This document shows, piece by piece, positions 6,247-13,159 of a stretch of 13,159 nt of DNA. Under the pieces are notes generated by a model. The model saw only the letters and a program-made list of their open reading frames with translations. It searched no databases and had not been told where the DNA came from. The position numbers were made by a program, and so were the translations under genes. Source of the DNA: Candidatus Poseidoniaceae archaeon. Lineage in GTDB: Archaea > Thermoplasmatota > Poseidoniia > Poseidoniales > Poseidoniaceae. The DNA is taken from the NCBI GenBank assembly GCA_949373265.1, contig CASICT010000003.1:1-13159 (forward strand). Reading direction: 5' to 3'. The first letter of the stretch is position 1. Every line of letters begins with the position of its first letter.

Positions 6247-7389
6247 ATGAGCGAGTATAGTCCATCCACTAAAATCAACTGGCTCAACTCTATTTTCCTT
6301 TTGGCAACACCTCTTGTTGCGGTTGCTGGAGTCATTTACCATTGGAACTATTTTGGAAGTCCAGGTCTTGTTGAATTCATTGTATTCTTTTTCATGTACT
6401 TTGGTTGTGGACTTTCAATAACTGTTGGTTATCACCGGTTATTTTCCCATAGGTCACACGATGCCTCGTGGCCGATGGTTTTGTTTTACGCAATATTTGG
6501 TGCTGGTTCATTTCAAAACTCGATAATCGAGTGGTGTTCTGACCATCGTAAACACCACAAAGGCACAGATACTGAAGAAGACCCGTACTCTGTAACCAGA
6601 GGTTTTTGGTATTCCCACATGATTTGGGTCATGATCGAAGAAGAGAAGTTTGCAAATGATTTCGCTAATGTAAAAGACTTACAGGCAAGTAAAATCATTC
6701 GCTGGCAACACAGGAATATATTCTTGATTGGAGCACTATCGGGCTTAGCACTACCAATGGCAGTAGGTTTCATGTTCGGAGGAATTGCTACAGCGATTGG
6801 GTGCTTAGTTTGGGGCGGATTAGTTAGACTAGTATTTGTTCACCATGGTACATTCCTAATCAATAGTGCAGCTCACATATGGGGAGTTCAACCTTACTCT
6901 GAAGAAAACTCGAGCCGTGATTCATTTTGGTTAGCGTTCTTCACATTTGGTGAAGGATACCACAACTTCCATCATACTTTCCAAGCAGACTATCGCAATG
7001 GTCACAAATGGTATCATGTGGACCCTAGCAAATGGTGGATTAAGGTATTCCATCTAGTTGGATTGAAATCTAATCTGAAAAAGACACCAAAACATTCTAT
7101 TGAGATTGCCAAACTCGACATGAAGTTCAAAACTACATCATCTAAACTAGCATCGAAAAATATCGATACTACAGATTATGAAAATAAAATCAGCACCTAC
7201 AGAGATTCAATGAAGTCTTGCTTATACGAAATTCAGAAGGCAAAGAAAGAATTGAAGAAAACTCTGAGTAATCAGAGAATGGTTCTGCGTGAGAAAATTT
7301 CTGAAATGCAGACATCATACACTCAAATCAAACAAGATTTGAAAATATTATTCAATGAAATGAACGCTCAATATGTAGCGAATTCTTAA
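6247..7389 (+). CDS. Membrane fatty-acid (acyl-CoA delta-9 type) desaturase with helical C-terminal tail
   Basis: Membrane desaturases put a cis double bond into acyl chains using a di-iron centre, O2 and electrons from a cytochrome b5- or ferredoxin-type donor. The 380-residue product has all three histidine boxes: H63-RLFS-H68, H100-RK-HH (103-104) and H239-NF-HH (242-243), plus H210 in LINSAAH. Hydrophobic spans lie at about 13-33, 40-60, 77-95, 157-177 and 180-200. After about residue 280 comes a roughly 100-residue, lysine- and glutamate-rich helical tail (for example SCLYEIQKAKKELKK) that ordinary desaturases lack. ATG 6247 follows GAAGGGG. A TTG at 6196 in frame falls inside a hairpin and is less likely. 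The gene sits between uS7 and EF-2. The enzyme is rare in archaea, and transfer from bacteria is likely. Confidence 0.9.
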   Translation: MSEYSPSTKINWLNSIFLLATPLVAVAGVIYHWNYFGSPGLVEFIVFFFMYFGCGLSITVGYHRLFSHRSHDASWPMVLFYAIFGAGSFQNSIIEWCSDHRKHHKGTDTEEDPYSVTRGFWYSHMIWVMIEEEKFANDFANVKDLQASKIIRWQHRNIFLIGALSGLALPMAVGFMFGGIATAIGCLVWGGLVRLVFVHHGTFLINSAAHIWGVQPYSEENSSRDSFWLAFFTFGEGYHNFHHTFQADYRNGHKWYHVDPSKWWIKVFHLVGLKSNLKKTPKHSIEIAKLDMKFKTTSSKLASKNIDTTDYENKISTYRDSMKSCLYEIQKAKKELKKTLSNQRMVLREKISEMQTSYTQIKQDLKILFNEMNAQYVANS

Positions 7390-7493
7390 GTTGATTAATC
7401 AGCGTACTGTACGACGTTTGTCACCGACATTCGTAGTCGATTTGATAAACCCCTTCAAGGTGGCGAGGAATGACGAGAGTCAGGTGATTCACC
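7390..7493 (+). promoter_or_regulatory. EF-2 leader with short palindromes, possible TATA element and SD hairpin
   Basis: This 104-base gap precedes EF-2. It contains TGATTAATCA (7392-7401, perfect palindrome), CGTACTGTACG (7403-7413, 5-bp arms around one base) and GGTGATTCACC (7483-7493, 5-bp arms around one base), the last ending directly at the ATG. That last element includes the SD AGGTGAT (7482-7488) and could fold as GGTG-ATT-CACC, hiding the SD. TTTGATAAA (7441-7449) is a plausible TATA box, implying that EF-2 has its own promoter. The palindromes are plain in the sequence; promoter and control roles are inferred. Confidence 0.33.
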
Positions 7494-9701
7494 ATGGGCC
7501 GTAAAGAAGACAACATCAAGAAAGCAACTGAAGTAATGCACATCCTACCTCAGATTCGTAACCTATGTATCGCGGCTCACATTGACCACGGTAAGACAAC
7601 TCTTTCAGACAACCTAATTGCGGGTGCTGGAATGATGAGTGAAGAACTAGCAGGTAAGAGCCGTGTTCTTGACTTCGATGAACAAGAGAGTGCGAGAGGA
7701 ATCACAATTAACGCTGCTTCAGCATCAATGGTTCACGCTGTAAATGATACTGATTATCTAATCAATCTAATCGACACACCAGGTCACGTTGACTTCGGTG
7801 GAGACGTTACCCGTGCTATGCGTGCTGTAGATGGATGTTTCATCTTGGCATGTGCGGTTGAAGGACCAATGCCTCAGACTGAGACTGTTGTTCGTCAAGC
7901 ACTGAAAGAGAAGGTTAAGCCCGTACTTTTCATCAATAAAGTAGACCGCTTGATCAATGAGCTCAAAGTTACTCCTGAAGATATGTTAAAGAGATTTGAA
8001 GAGACTATCAAGAAAGTAAACAAACTAATTCAATCATTCGCACCTGAAGGTATGGAGAAGAAATGGCAAGTCAGTGTCATGGATGGTACTGTAGCATTTG
8101 GCTCAGCATACCACAACTGGGGTATCACAATCCCTTACATGAAGAAGTCTGGTGTTTCCATGACTGAGATTTTCGAATACTGTAATAATGAGGATCAGAA
8201 GACATTGGCGCAAAAAGCTCCAGTGCATGAAGTTCTTTTGGATATGGCTGTTTCCAAGTTGCCCGGACCTGTTGAAGCACAGCAATACAGAATTCCTAAC
8301 ATCTGGAACGGCGACCTTGATTCTCCAATTGGAAAGGCTATGATGACTTGTGACCCAAATGCAGAACTTGCAATGATGATTACCAAAATCTGGATGGACC
8401 CACACGCTGGAGAAGTCGCTGTTGGACGCCTGTATTCTGGTTCAATCAACCAAGGCGAGTCAGTATACGCAATCGGTGCTGCAAAGCCAGAGCGTGTTCA
8501 GCAAGTCAGCATGATGGTTGGAGGAGACAGAATCCCAGTCCCAACTGTAGTAGCAGGTAACATCGCAGCAATTACTGGAATCCGTTCCGCTGCTGCTGGT
8601 GTAACACTATCACGTGACAAGGACTTCACTCCTTTCGAAGCGATCAGGCACTATTCTGACCCGGTTGTTACAGTAGCAGTAGAACCGAAGAGTATGAAGG
8701 ACCTACCAAAGTTCATCGATGCTCTACGTTCACTTGCAAAGTCCGATGCATCCCTTCAAGTTAGCACAAACCAGGAAACAGGAGAAGCACTTCTTGCTGG
8801 TATGGGAGAACTTCACTTGGAAATTACAGTTTACCGCCTAGAAGAAGAACAGAATATCAAGGTAAAAGTAAGCCCTCCAATCGTTGTATACAGAGAATCT
8901 GTTGAGGGAACAAACAGAGGACATTCATTCGAAGGTAAGTCACCAAACCGACACAACAGATTCATGATGGAATGTGAAGCACTTTCTCCTGAAGTAGTTG
9001 CTGCTCTACGTGATGGCCACTTTGGAAATGGGGCTGTTCGCTCTGGAGATGCCAAAGCAGTCGGAGCAAAATTCGGTGAACTCGGTATGGACAAGGACAA
9101 AATGCGCAAGATTTACGCAATCTACGGTACAAACGTACTAGTCAATGACACAAAGGGTATTCAGGGACTTCACGAAACTCGTGAACTGATAATCGAAGCA
9201 TTCAATGAAGTTTGCAAGAAGGGACCAGTTGCTGATGAACCTGTAATGGGAATGATGGTTCGCCTTGTTGATGCAAAGTTGCACGAAGATGCAATCCACC
9301 GTGGACCTGCTCAGACTATCCCAGCTGTACGTAATGGAATCAAAGGCGCTATGATGCGCTCACGCACTGTTCTGATGGAGCCTATGCAGAGATCACACGT
9401 CAGTGTACCAAACGACTGGCTTGGACCGGTAACTCGTGAAATCACAAACCGTCGTGGAATTATCGAAGATATGCCGTCTGAAGGTGAAGCTACAACCGTA
9501 ATAGGAACTCTTCCAGTTGCAGAAACATTTGGTTTCTCAAACGATATTCGTGCGGCTTCACAAGGTCGTGCTGTATGGAACTCCGAAAATATTGGGTTTG
9601 AAATTCTTCCACCTCAATTATTCACCAAAGTAGTCGGCGATATCCGTTCCCGTAAGGGATTGAAGCCTGACCCTAACCCTGAGTCCTATTACGCTGAGTG
9701 A
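7494..9701 (+). CDS. fusA: Translation elongation factor 2 (EF-2)
   Basis: EF-2 is the GTPase that drives translocation of tRNA and mRNA on the ribosome. The 735 residues equal the usual archaeal length. GTPase motifs are AHIDHGKT (28-35), RGIT (68-71, switch I), DTPGH (94-98) and NKVD (148-151). The domain IV tip HRGPAQTIPAVR carries H602, the histidine normally converted to diphthamide. The C-terminus GLKPDPNP with a short acidic end is also typical of archaea. ATG 7494 has the SD AGGTGAT five bases upstream. In most archaea EF-2 directly follows uS7, or is close to it. Here the desaturase gene and two structured gaps separate them, so EF-2 may be transcribed independently. EF-1A and uS10, its common companions, do not follow. 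Confidence 0.98.
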   Translation: MGRKEDNIKKATEVMHILPQIRNLCIAAHIDHGKTTLSDNLIAGAGMMSEELAGKSRVLDFDEQESARGITINAASASMVHAVNDTDYLINLIDTPGHVDFGGDVTRAMRAVDGCFILACAVEGPMPQTETVVRQALKEKVKPVLFINKVDRLINELKVTPEDMLKRFEETIKKVNKLIQSFAPEGMEKKWQVSVMDGTVAFGSAYHNWGITIPYMKKSGVSMTEIFEYCNNEDQKTLAQKAPVHEVLLDMAVSKLPGPVEAQQYRIPNIWNGDLDSPIGKAMMTCDPNAELAMMITKIWMDPHAGEVAVGRLYSGSINQGESVYAIGAAKPERVQQVSMMVGGDRIPVPTVVAGNIAAITGIRSAAAGVTLSRDKDFTPFEAIRHYSDPVVTVAVEPKSMKDLPKFIDALRSLAKSDASLQVSTNQETGEALLAGMGELHLEITVYRLEEEQNIKVKVSPPIVVYRESVEGTNRGHSFEGKSPNRHNRFMMECEALSPEVVAALRDGHFGNGAVRSGDAKAVGAKFGELGMDKDKMRKIYAIYGTNVLVNDTKGIQGLHETRELIIEAFNEVCKKGPVADEPVMGMMVRLVDAKLHEDAIHRGPAQTIPAVRNGIKGAMMRSRTVLMEPMQRSHVSVPNDWLGPVTREITNRRGIIEDMPSEGEATTVIGTLPVAETFGFSNDIRAASQGRAVWNSENIGFEILPPQLFTKVVGDIRSRKGLKPDPNPESYYAE

Positions 9702-9758
9702 TAGTTCACAAGCAAATCGATTCATCAGCATTATTGCCGATGGTCTATTGGGCAAAGT

Positions 9759-10190
9759 ATGGGCGACGTTTTGGGAATCTTCATCTCTAAGGGTGGAGTG
9801 CCTAAATTACCGATTAATTCGGTTCACATAGGACAACTGGGTCTTGCTGGTGATGTTCAAACAGATAAGAAATACCACGGTGGATATTTGAGAGCAGTTT
9901 GTGTTTTAGAAAATGAATTATTACTCAAATTACAAAGTGAAGGCCATCCGATTCTACCTGGTGAAACTGGAGAGAACCTATTGTTAGAAGGATACGACCT
10001 TACAATTGGGTCTATCTTTTCGGTTGGAGATGTTGAGTTGGAAGTTATTTCTGCAGCAACACCATGCCACAAAATTGCAAGTTCGTTCAATCAAGGAGAT
10101 TTTAATCGCATGTCTCACAAAACAACTCCTGGAGATACACGCTGGTATTGTAAAGTACTCAAAGAAGGAAACGTCAGAATATCCTCTTAA
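9759..10190 (+). CDS. Stand-alone MOSC-domain protein
   Basis: MOSC domains, also found at the C-terminus of molybdenum-cofactor sulfurases and in YiiM/mARC enzymes, carry sulfur on a conserved cysteine or act on N-hydroxylated substrates through bound cofactor. This 143-residue protein is essentially one MOSC domain: ISKGGVPKLP at the start, LGLAGDVQTDKKYHGG (H40), PGETGENLLLEG (about 67-78), IGSIFSVGDVELEV and the signature PCHK with C103. Short stand-alone MOSC proteins are widespread and their substrates are mostly unknown. ATG 9759 fits the family N-terminus, although no good SD is visible. The 57 bases after EF-2 show no clear signal, so read-through from EF-2 is possible. Its 3' end overlaps the convergent isomerase-synthase gene by 17 bases. 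No molybdopterin genes are nearby. Confidence 0.88.
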   Translation: MGDVLGIFISKGGVPKLPINSVHIGQLGLAGDVQTDKKYHGGYLRAVCVLENELLLKLQSEGHPILPGETGENLLLEGYDLTIGSIFSVGDVELEVISAATPCHKIASSFNQGDFNRMSHKTTPGDTRWYCKVLKEGNVRISS

Positions 10191-11904
10191 GTTGGTAGTC
10201 AGTCAATTCACGTAGAGCAACCATTGCAGGACTATCGGGTAACCTGTCTAGACAATCGTGAGCACTCCTGTGGTAAAATTCTGCTCTAGAACGTGCATAA
10301 TCGATAGAACCTAGATCTTCAAGCGCTTTGTGCGCTTTTGCAACTTGCTCTGAAGTAACATCATCGCCCTTACCCAATACTGCGAGTAAATCTTCCTTTG
10401 AATTAGAAGGAGGTTGGTCTAGAGCATGTATTACCATCAAAGTACGCTTACCTTGAGCAACGTCACTTCCACTAGGCTTACCAAGAGTATCAGAATCGGA
10501 TAGAACATCGATTAAGTCATCCATTAATTGGAAACATAGACCTAATGCTAATCCCCAATCATGCATGCATTCAATGGTTTGTGTATCTGCCCCGGCAAGG
10601 TGGGAGCCAACCTCAGCGCATGTAAGGAACATTGCTGCAGTCTTTCCATGAATCATAGTAATGTATTCTTCTTCAGAAACCCTTTCACGGTCTTCAAATT
10701 CAATATCCAATTGTTGACCTTCGCTGCACTTACGCACCATGCGCCCAATTCTCTTTACTAAGAACGGCAACAATTCAGGTTCAATCCCTTCAGCCACAGC
10801 CATCGCTTCAAACGCAATAGCTAACATCGCATCACCCGCATTGATAGCAGTTGGTAAGTCATAGGCCACATGCACAGCAGGCCTACCTCTACGAACGTCA
10901 TCATCGTCCATAATGTCATCATGAACCAATGTGAAATTATGAATTATTTCAATCGCAGCCCCGACATCGAGTAAACCTGAGTGAGAATCTCCAACTGCCT
11001 TGGCAACAAGCCAAGGAAGTGTTGCTCTAAGTCGCTTACCTCCACCTTCTATCAAATGCATCATGGCACCAGATAAGCGGTCTAAAGATGAATGTGTTAG
11101 GGCTCTTTCAATCCTGATTTCGACCAATTCCTTAACTTCAGCAATGCTAGTCATTAGGTCGGCACCAATTGCATTGGGAAGCATATGAGATACATCACCC
11201 ATGTCATGAATCAAATCATCAGGTTTTGCACAGCCTGGACGCCACCAATCATCATCCATTAATCTAGCAGCAATACACCTAAACCATGGTGCAATGATAT
11301 TATCTGGGTCTTCAGCAATCAATAACTCCTCAAGTTCGGATTGACTTACCCATTTAATTTCACTAACTTCATTTGGATTTGGATTGACATCAACATCTGC
11401 ATGTATAACCAAGCAATGGTCGATTTCTCTTTCAATCCAGTTTTGGTCTTGACGTGCTTGATAGCGCATTTTTGTGACAAAATCAAATTTGTCGATTGAG
11501 ACTTGAGATGGAGAGATTCCTAATTCCTGTTCCAACTTTCTTATGGCTGCTCTTTTCACTCCTAAATTATTCTTTAAGTCCATTTCATCTTCACTATGTA
11601 AAGGATGTGAGCAACAGGAATTAGCCCAAACATCAGGGAATGTAATCTTGTGCGATGCTCTTTTTTGTAGGAGTAGTCTACCTGACGAATCGAACAGAAG
11701 TACGCTAAATGCTCTGTGTATTGACCCGATTCCATTGTGGCTATCGAACTTAGAGATAGGACCTATTACTTCATCCAATTCATTTACTTGAATGACTGCT
11801 TCACTCATCAGAGACTCCTGTACTGAATCACTGTCTTGTAATGCTACAGATGTATCTGCATGCAATTTGATATTGGGAACATCCTCAATGGCATATCCCG
11901 ACAT
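10174..11904 (-). CDS. Fusion: type-1 IPP isomerase (Nudix) + GGPP-type polyprenyl synthase
   Basis: One uninterrupted frame of 576 residues joins two consecutive isoprenoid enzymes. Residues about 35-215 are a type-1 isopentenyl diphosphate isomerase. The metal ligands and catalytic residues known from the E. coli enzyme align at the same spacing as H56, H63, H100, E158 and E160, with catalytic C98 in NSCCSHPL. Residues about 245-576 are a trans-prenyl synthase with GGGKRLR (287-293), first aspartate motif DDIMDDDD (329-336), GKT (420-422) and second motif DDLID (462-466). F324, five residues before the first motif, and T325 fit an archaeal GGPP (C20) synthase. A 30-residue linker, with WW at 220-221 and PDD at 228-230, joins them. 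The start is ATG 11904 after GGAG with a 6-base spacer. A second ATG at 11808 with its own AGGAGT would drop a 32-residue extension. It lies 36 bases after the IPK gene. Confidence 0.93.
   Translation of the reverse strand: MSGYAIEDVPNIKLHADTSVALQDSDSVQESLMSEAVIQVNELDEVIGPISKFDSHNGIGSIHRAFSVLLFDSSGRLLLQKRASHKITFPDVWANSCCSHPLHSEDEMDLKNNLGVKRAAIRKLEQELGISPSQVSIDKFDFVTKMRYQARQDQNWIEREIDHCLVIHADVDVNPNPNEVSEIKWVSQSELEELLIAEDPDNIIAPWFRCIAARLMDDDWWRPGCAKPDDLIHDMGDVSHMLPNAIGADLMTSIAEVKELVEIRIERALTHSSLDRLSGAMMHLIEGGGKRLRATLPWLVAKAVGDSHSGLLDVGAAIEIIHNFTLVHDDIMDDDDVRRGRPAVHVAYDLPTAINAGDAMLAIAFEAMAVAEGIEPELLPFLVKRIGRMVRKCSEGQQLDIEFEDRERVSEEEYITMIHGKTAAMFLTCAEVGSHLAGADTQTIECMHDWGLALGLCFQLMDDLIDVLSDSDTLGKPSGSDVAQGKRTLMVIHALDQPPSNSKEDLLAVLGKGDDVTSEQVAKAHKALEDLGSIDYARSRAEFYHRSAHDCLDRLPDSPAMVALRELTDYQLKRIF
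11806..11819 (-). promoter_or_regulatory. Internal SD and start codon within the isomerase-synthase gene
   Basis: On the minus strand AGGAGT (11819-11814) is followed after 5 bases by an in-frame ATG (11808-11806) that begins MSEAVIQVNELDEVIG, where the conserved isomerase fold starts. The upstream ATG at 11904 also has a good SD. Either the first 32 residues are a real N-terminal extension, or the true start is here and the upstream frame is leader, or both are used. The sequence alone does not decide. Confidence 0.4.
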
Positions 11905-11940
11905 AACTCTCTCCAAATAGTGGGTTTCGCGTCCACTACA

Positions 11941-12729
11941 TCAAGAGTTCCCTGTAACTATACGTGTCCCAAGTACTGACTTGCCTTCAATTGCATCAAG
12001 AACACGCTCTGGATACTCTCCATTGATTATCATGACATCAACTCCTTTTTGCGAAATCATAGCGCCTCTTGCAGCCTTTAGACCAATTCCTCCTGTAACA
12101 TCAATCTCAGAAGCATGTTCACCTATGAACTTCATTTCCGGATGCCATACTTCGATTAAATCATCAGGTCCAGCATTTGAAGGTGGTACCTTCAAGATTC
12201 CATCAACTCCTCCAATAGCAAATACAGCCCTATCGACATTAGGTAACTCTGTTGCATATCGAAGCATAATGTCATCACCAGATAGGATACCAAATTCATT
12301 TTCATCGTCGCCAACAACATCTCCAAACAACACGGTTACACCATCAAACATTGGAAGTTCACCTTTGAAACCAGGTCCAGTACCCCTAGCCCATTCACGA
12401 GGAGGGAACGTTTTTGTTACAAGCCCATACTTGTTGAGGGATTTAATTACGTAACTGTTTAACTCCAGCATATCTGAACGAACTTCTTCGATTGCAGCAT
12501 CCTGTGAAATACTATCAACACGCCCTTCAGATAGTCGGAATTCTTTAGCCTTCAAGTGACCAAATGAACCTGCACCATGAACGATTACAAGTTTTTTAGT
12601 TGAATTAGAACAGGCTTCTGCTAAGGCATCTATTACTTTGGAATTAACAGTACAAAGTTGGTCCTTGTGGGTGATTAAACCCCCTCCCCACTTGATGACT
12701 ACTATTCCGGACATGGTTATGCCAAGCAT
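11941..12729 (-). CDS. ipk: Isopentenyl phosphate kinase
   Basis: This enzyme of the amino-acid-kinase fold phosphorylates isopentenyl phosphate to isopentenyl diphosphate with ATP, the last kinase step of the modified archaeal mevalonate pathways. The 262 residues show an N-terminal VIKWGGGLIT (K13, GGG 15-17), the signature VHGAGSFGHLKAKEF with H58 at the position of the family's substrate-binding histidine, LSGDDIMLRYATELP, FAIGGVDG and the C-terminal DVTGGIGLKAARGA. Length and motif order are normal. The start may be ATG 12729 or ATG 12714 (MSGIVVIK). Neither has an SD, which suits a leaderless transcript for the first gene of an operon. The fused isomerase-GGPP synthase follows after 36 bases, so product and next enzyme are encoded together. 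A nearby UbiD protein could provide its substrate. Confidence 0.93.
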   Translation of the reverse strand: MLGITMSGIVVIKWGGGLITHKDQLCTVNSKVIDALAEACSNSTKKLVIVHGAGSFGHLKAKEFRLSEGRVDSISQDAAIEEVRSDMLELNSYVIKSLNKYGLVTKTFPPREWARGTGPGFKGELPMFDGVTVLFGDVVGDDENEFGILSGDDIMLRYATELPNVDRAVFAIGGVDGILKVPPSNAGPDDLIEVWHPEMKFIGEHASEIDVTGGIGLKAARGAMISQKGVDVMIINGEYPERVLDAIEGKSVLGTRIVTGNS

Positions 12730-12751
12730 TTCCTACTAATGTGTGCATTGG

Positions 12752-12759
12752 ATTTACAT
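12752..12759. promoter_or_regulatory. Possible shared promoter element between IPK and zinc-ribbon genes
   Basis: ATTTACAT lies almost exactly midway in the 53-base divergent gap, about 27 bases from ATG 12783 on the plus strand and about 26 bases from ATG 12729 on the minus strand. That is the usual distance from an archaeal TATA box to the transcription start. It could therefore serve leaderless transcripts in both directions. The match to the TATA consensus is only fair, so this is a weak inference from spacing. Confidence 0.25.
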
Positions 12760-12782
12760 GGGAGTCTAGACAGGACCGTAGC

Positions 12783-13121
12783 ATGACCGAGTCACCAAGT
12801 GTCGATGAGTTCGTCCGCCACATGCAAGCTGAATTGGACGCCTGCGAAGAAATAGTTGACAAGGAGGAGCGTCAAAAAAGGCAATGGAAGATTGAATCTT
12901 CACTACTTTTGGCAATCGAATTCTCAGATCGTTTCAAAGAATTATCAAAACTTGGTCAAAACCCAATACAGATTGTACAAGCTCTAACTATGCCGGATGG
13001 CAAAGGCGCCGACATTGCAAAACAAGTTATGGCAATAGCAAGTGGAATGTGTCCAGCATGTGGAACATCTATGGAAACTGACCTAGACTTCTGTTCGAGT
13101 TGTGGAAATTACGTAGAGTAA
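12783..13121 (+). CDS. Small zinc-ribbon protein of unknown function
   Basis: The 112-residue product has two parts. Residues about 1-85 form charged helices, including a likely coiled coil rich in E, K and R near DACEEIVDKEERQKRQ. The C-terminus is a zinc ribbon with CPACG and CSSCG pairs separated by 11 residues, four cysteines for one zinc. Such ribbons are frequent in small archaeal nucleic-acid or protein-binding proteins, and no specific family is recognised. The frame is open upstream to a GTG at 12741, but ATG 12783 is preferred: it begins the well-behaved MTESPSVDEF sequence and is preceded by a weak AGGA. It is divergent from the IPK gene. Confidence 0.72.
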   Translation: MTESPSVDEFVRHMQAELDACEEIVDKEERQKRQWKIESSLLLAIEFSDRFKELSKLGQNPIQIVQALTMPDGKGADIAKQVMAIASGMCPACGTSMETDLDFCSSCGNYVE

Positions 13122-13157
13122 TCATTCCTCTTCCCAAATTTTAATCATATCCTGAAT
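13122..13157 (-). CDS. Possible C-terminal end of a convergent gene, partial
   Basis: Read on the minus strand from the right edge, one frame gives IQDMIKIWEEE and then TGA (13124-13122). The stop directly abuts the zinc-ribbon stop, matching the tightly packed convergent ends elsewhere in the window. The other two minus frames stop within six codons. Only 11 residues are visible, so no function can be proposed and the gene itself is uncertain. Confidence 0.35.
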   Translation of the reverse strand: MQDMIKIWEEE

Positions 13158-13159
13158 TG

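Noticed and set aside
7403..7413. tRNA or small RNA in the EF-2 leader
   Set aside because: The palindromes have one-base centres and no cloverleaf or T-loop-like sequence is present, so an RNA gene is not supported.
11981..12454. 157-residue open frame on the plus strand
   Set aside because: It lies wholly opposite the isopentenyl phosphate kinase gene, is rich in S, P and T without domains, and arises from that gene's codon use.
1..13159. CRISPR arrays, insertion sequences, integrases, attachment sites
   Set aside because: No regularly spaced repeats, transposase-like frames or flanking terminal repeats were seen; the foreign-looking desaturase has no visible mobility signals next to it.

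Overview
The window looks like a chromosomal segment of an uncultivated marine euryarchaeon, most likely Poseidoniales (Marine Group II) or a close Thermoplasmatota relative. The evidence is an archaeal-type information core (L37Ae-like tail, Pcc1, prefoldin beta, uS12, uS7, EF-2 with the diphthamide loop) together with archaeal isoprenoid enzymes (isopentenyl phosphate kinase, geranylgeranyl-type prenyl synthase). Base composition is moderately AT-rich by eye. Several starts are TTG, and Shine-Dalgarno (SD) sequences of the GGAG/GGTGAT kind are common. The taxonomic call is an inference from gene content, not from a search.

Layout. (1) Positions 1-2698, + strand: a tightly packed, partly overlapping operon with the end of a probable ribosomal protein L37Ae, KEOPS Pcc1, prefoldin beta, a DHH/DHHA1 phosphoesterase and an unrecognised helical protein. 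(2) Positions 2695-4954, - strand: a UbiD-family decarboxylase followed by a TPR protein, converging on the first operon with a 4-base overlap of 3' ends. (3) Positions 5096-9701, + strand: the str-type translation cluster uS12-uS7-EF-2, with a membrane fatty-acid desaturase between uS7 and EF-2; a stand-alone MOSC protein follows at 9759-10190. (4) Positions 10174-12729, - strand: isopentenyl phosphate kinase followed by one polypeptide that joins a type-1 IPP isomerase to a GGPP-type synthase. (5) Positions 12783-13121, + strand: a small zinc-ribbon protein, then the probable last codons of a convergent gene at the right edge.

How the genes work together. The kinase makes IPP from isopentenyl phosphate, the isomerase domain converts IPP to DMAPP, and the fused synthase domain condenses them toward C20 chains for ether lipids. 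This is a three-step route carried by two genes. The UbiD protein could be the anhydromevalonate phosphate decarboxylase that supplies isopentenyl phosphate in the modified archaeal mevalonate pathway, which would place two ends of that pathway within 8 kb. The desaturase inside a ribosomal/elongation-factor cluster is the most out-of-place gene. All three of its histidine boxes are intact, and it carries a long charged helical tail. I saw no tRNA, rRNA, CRISPR array, insertion sequence or phage gene.
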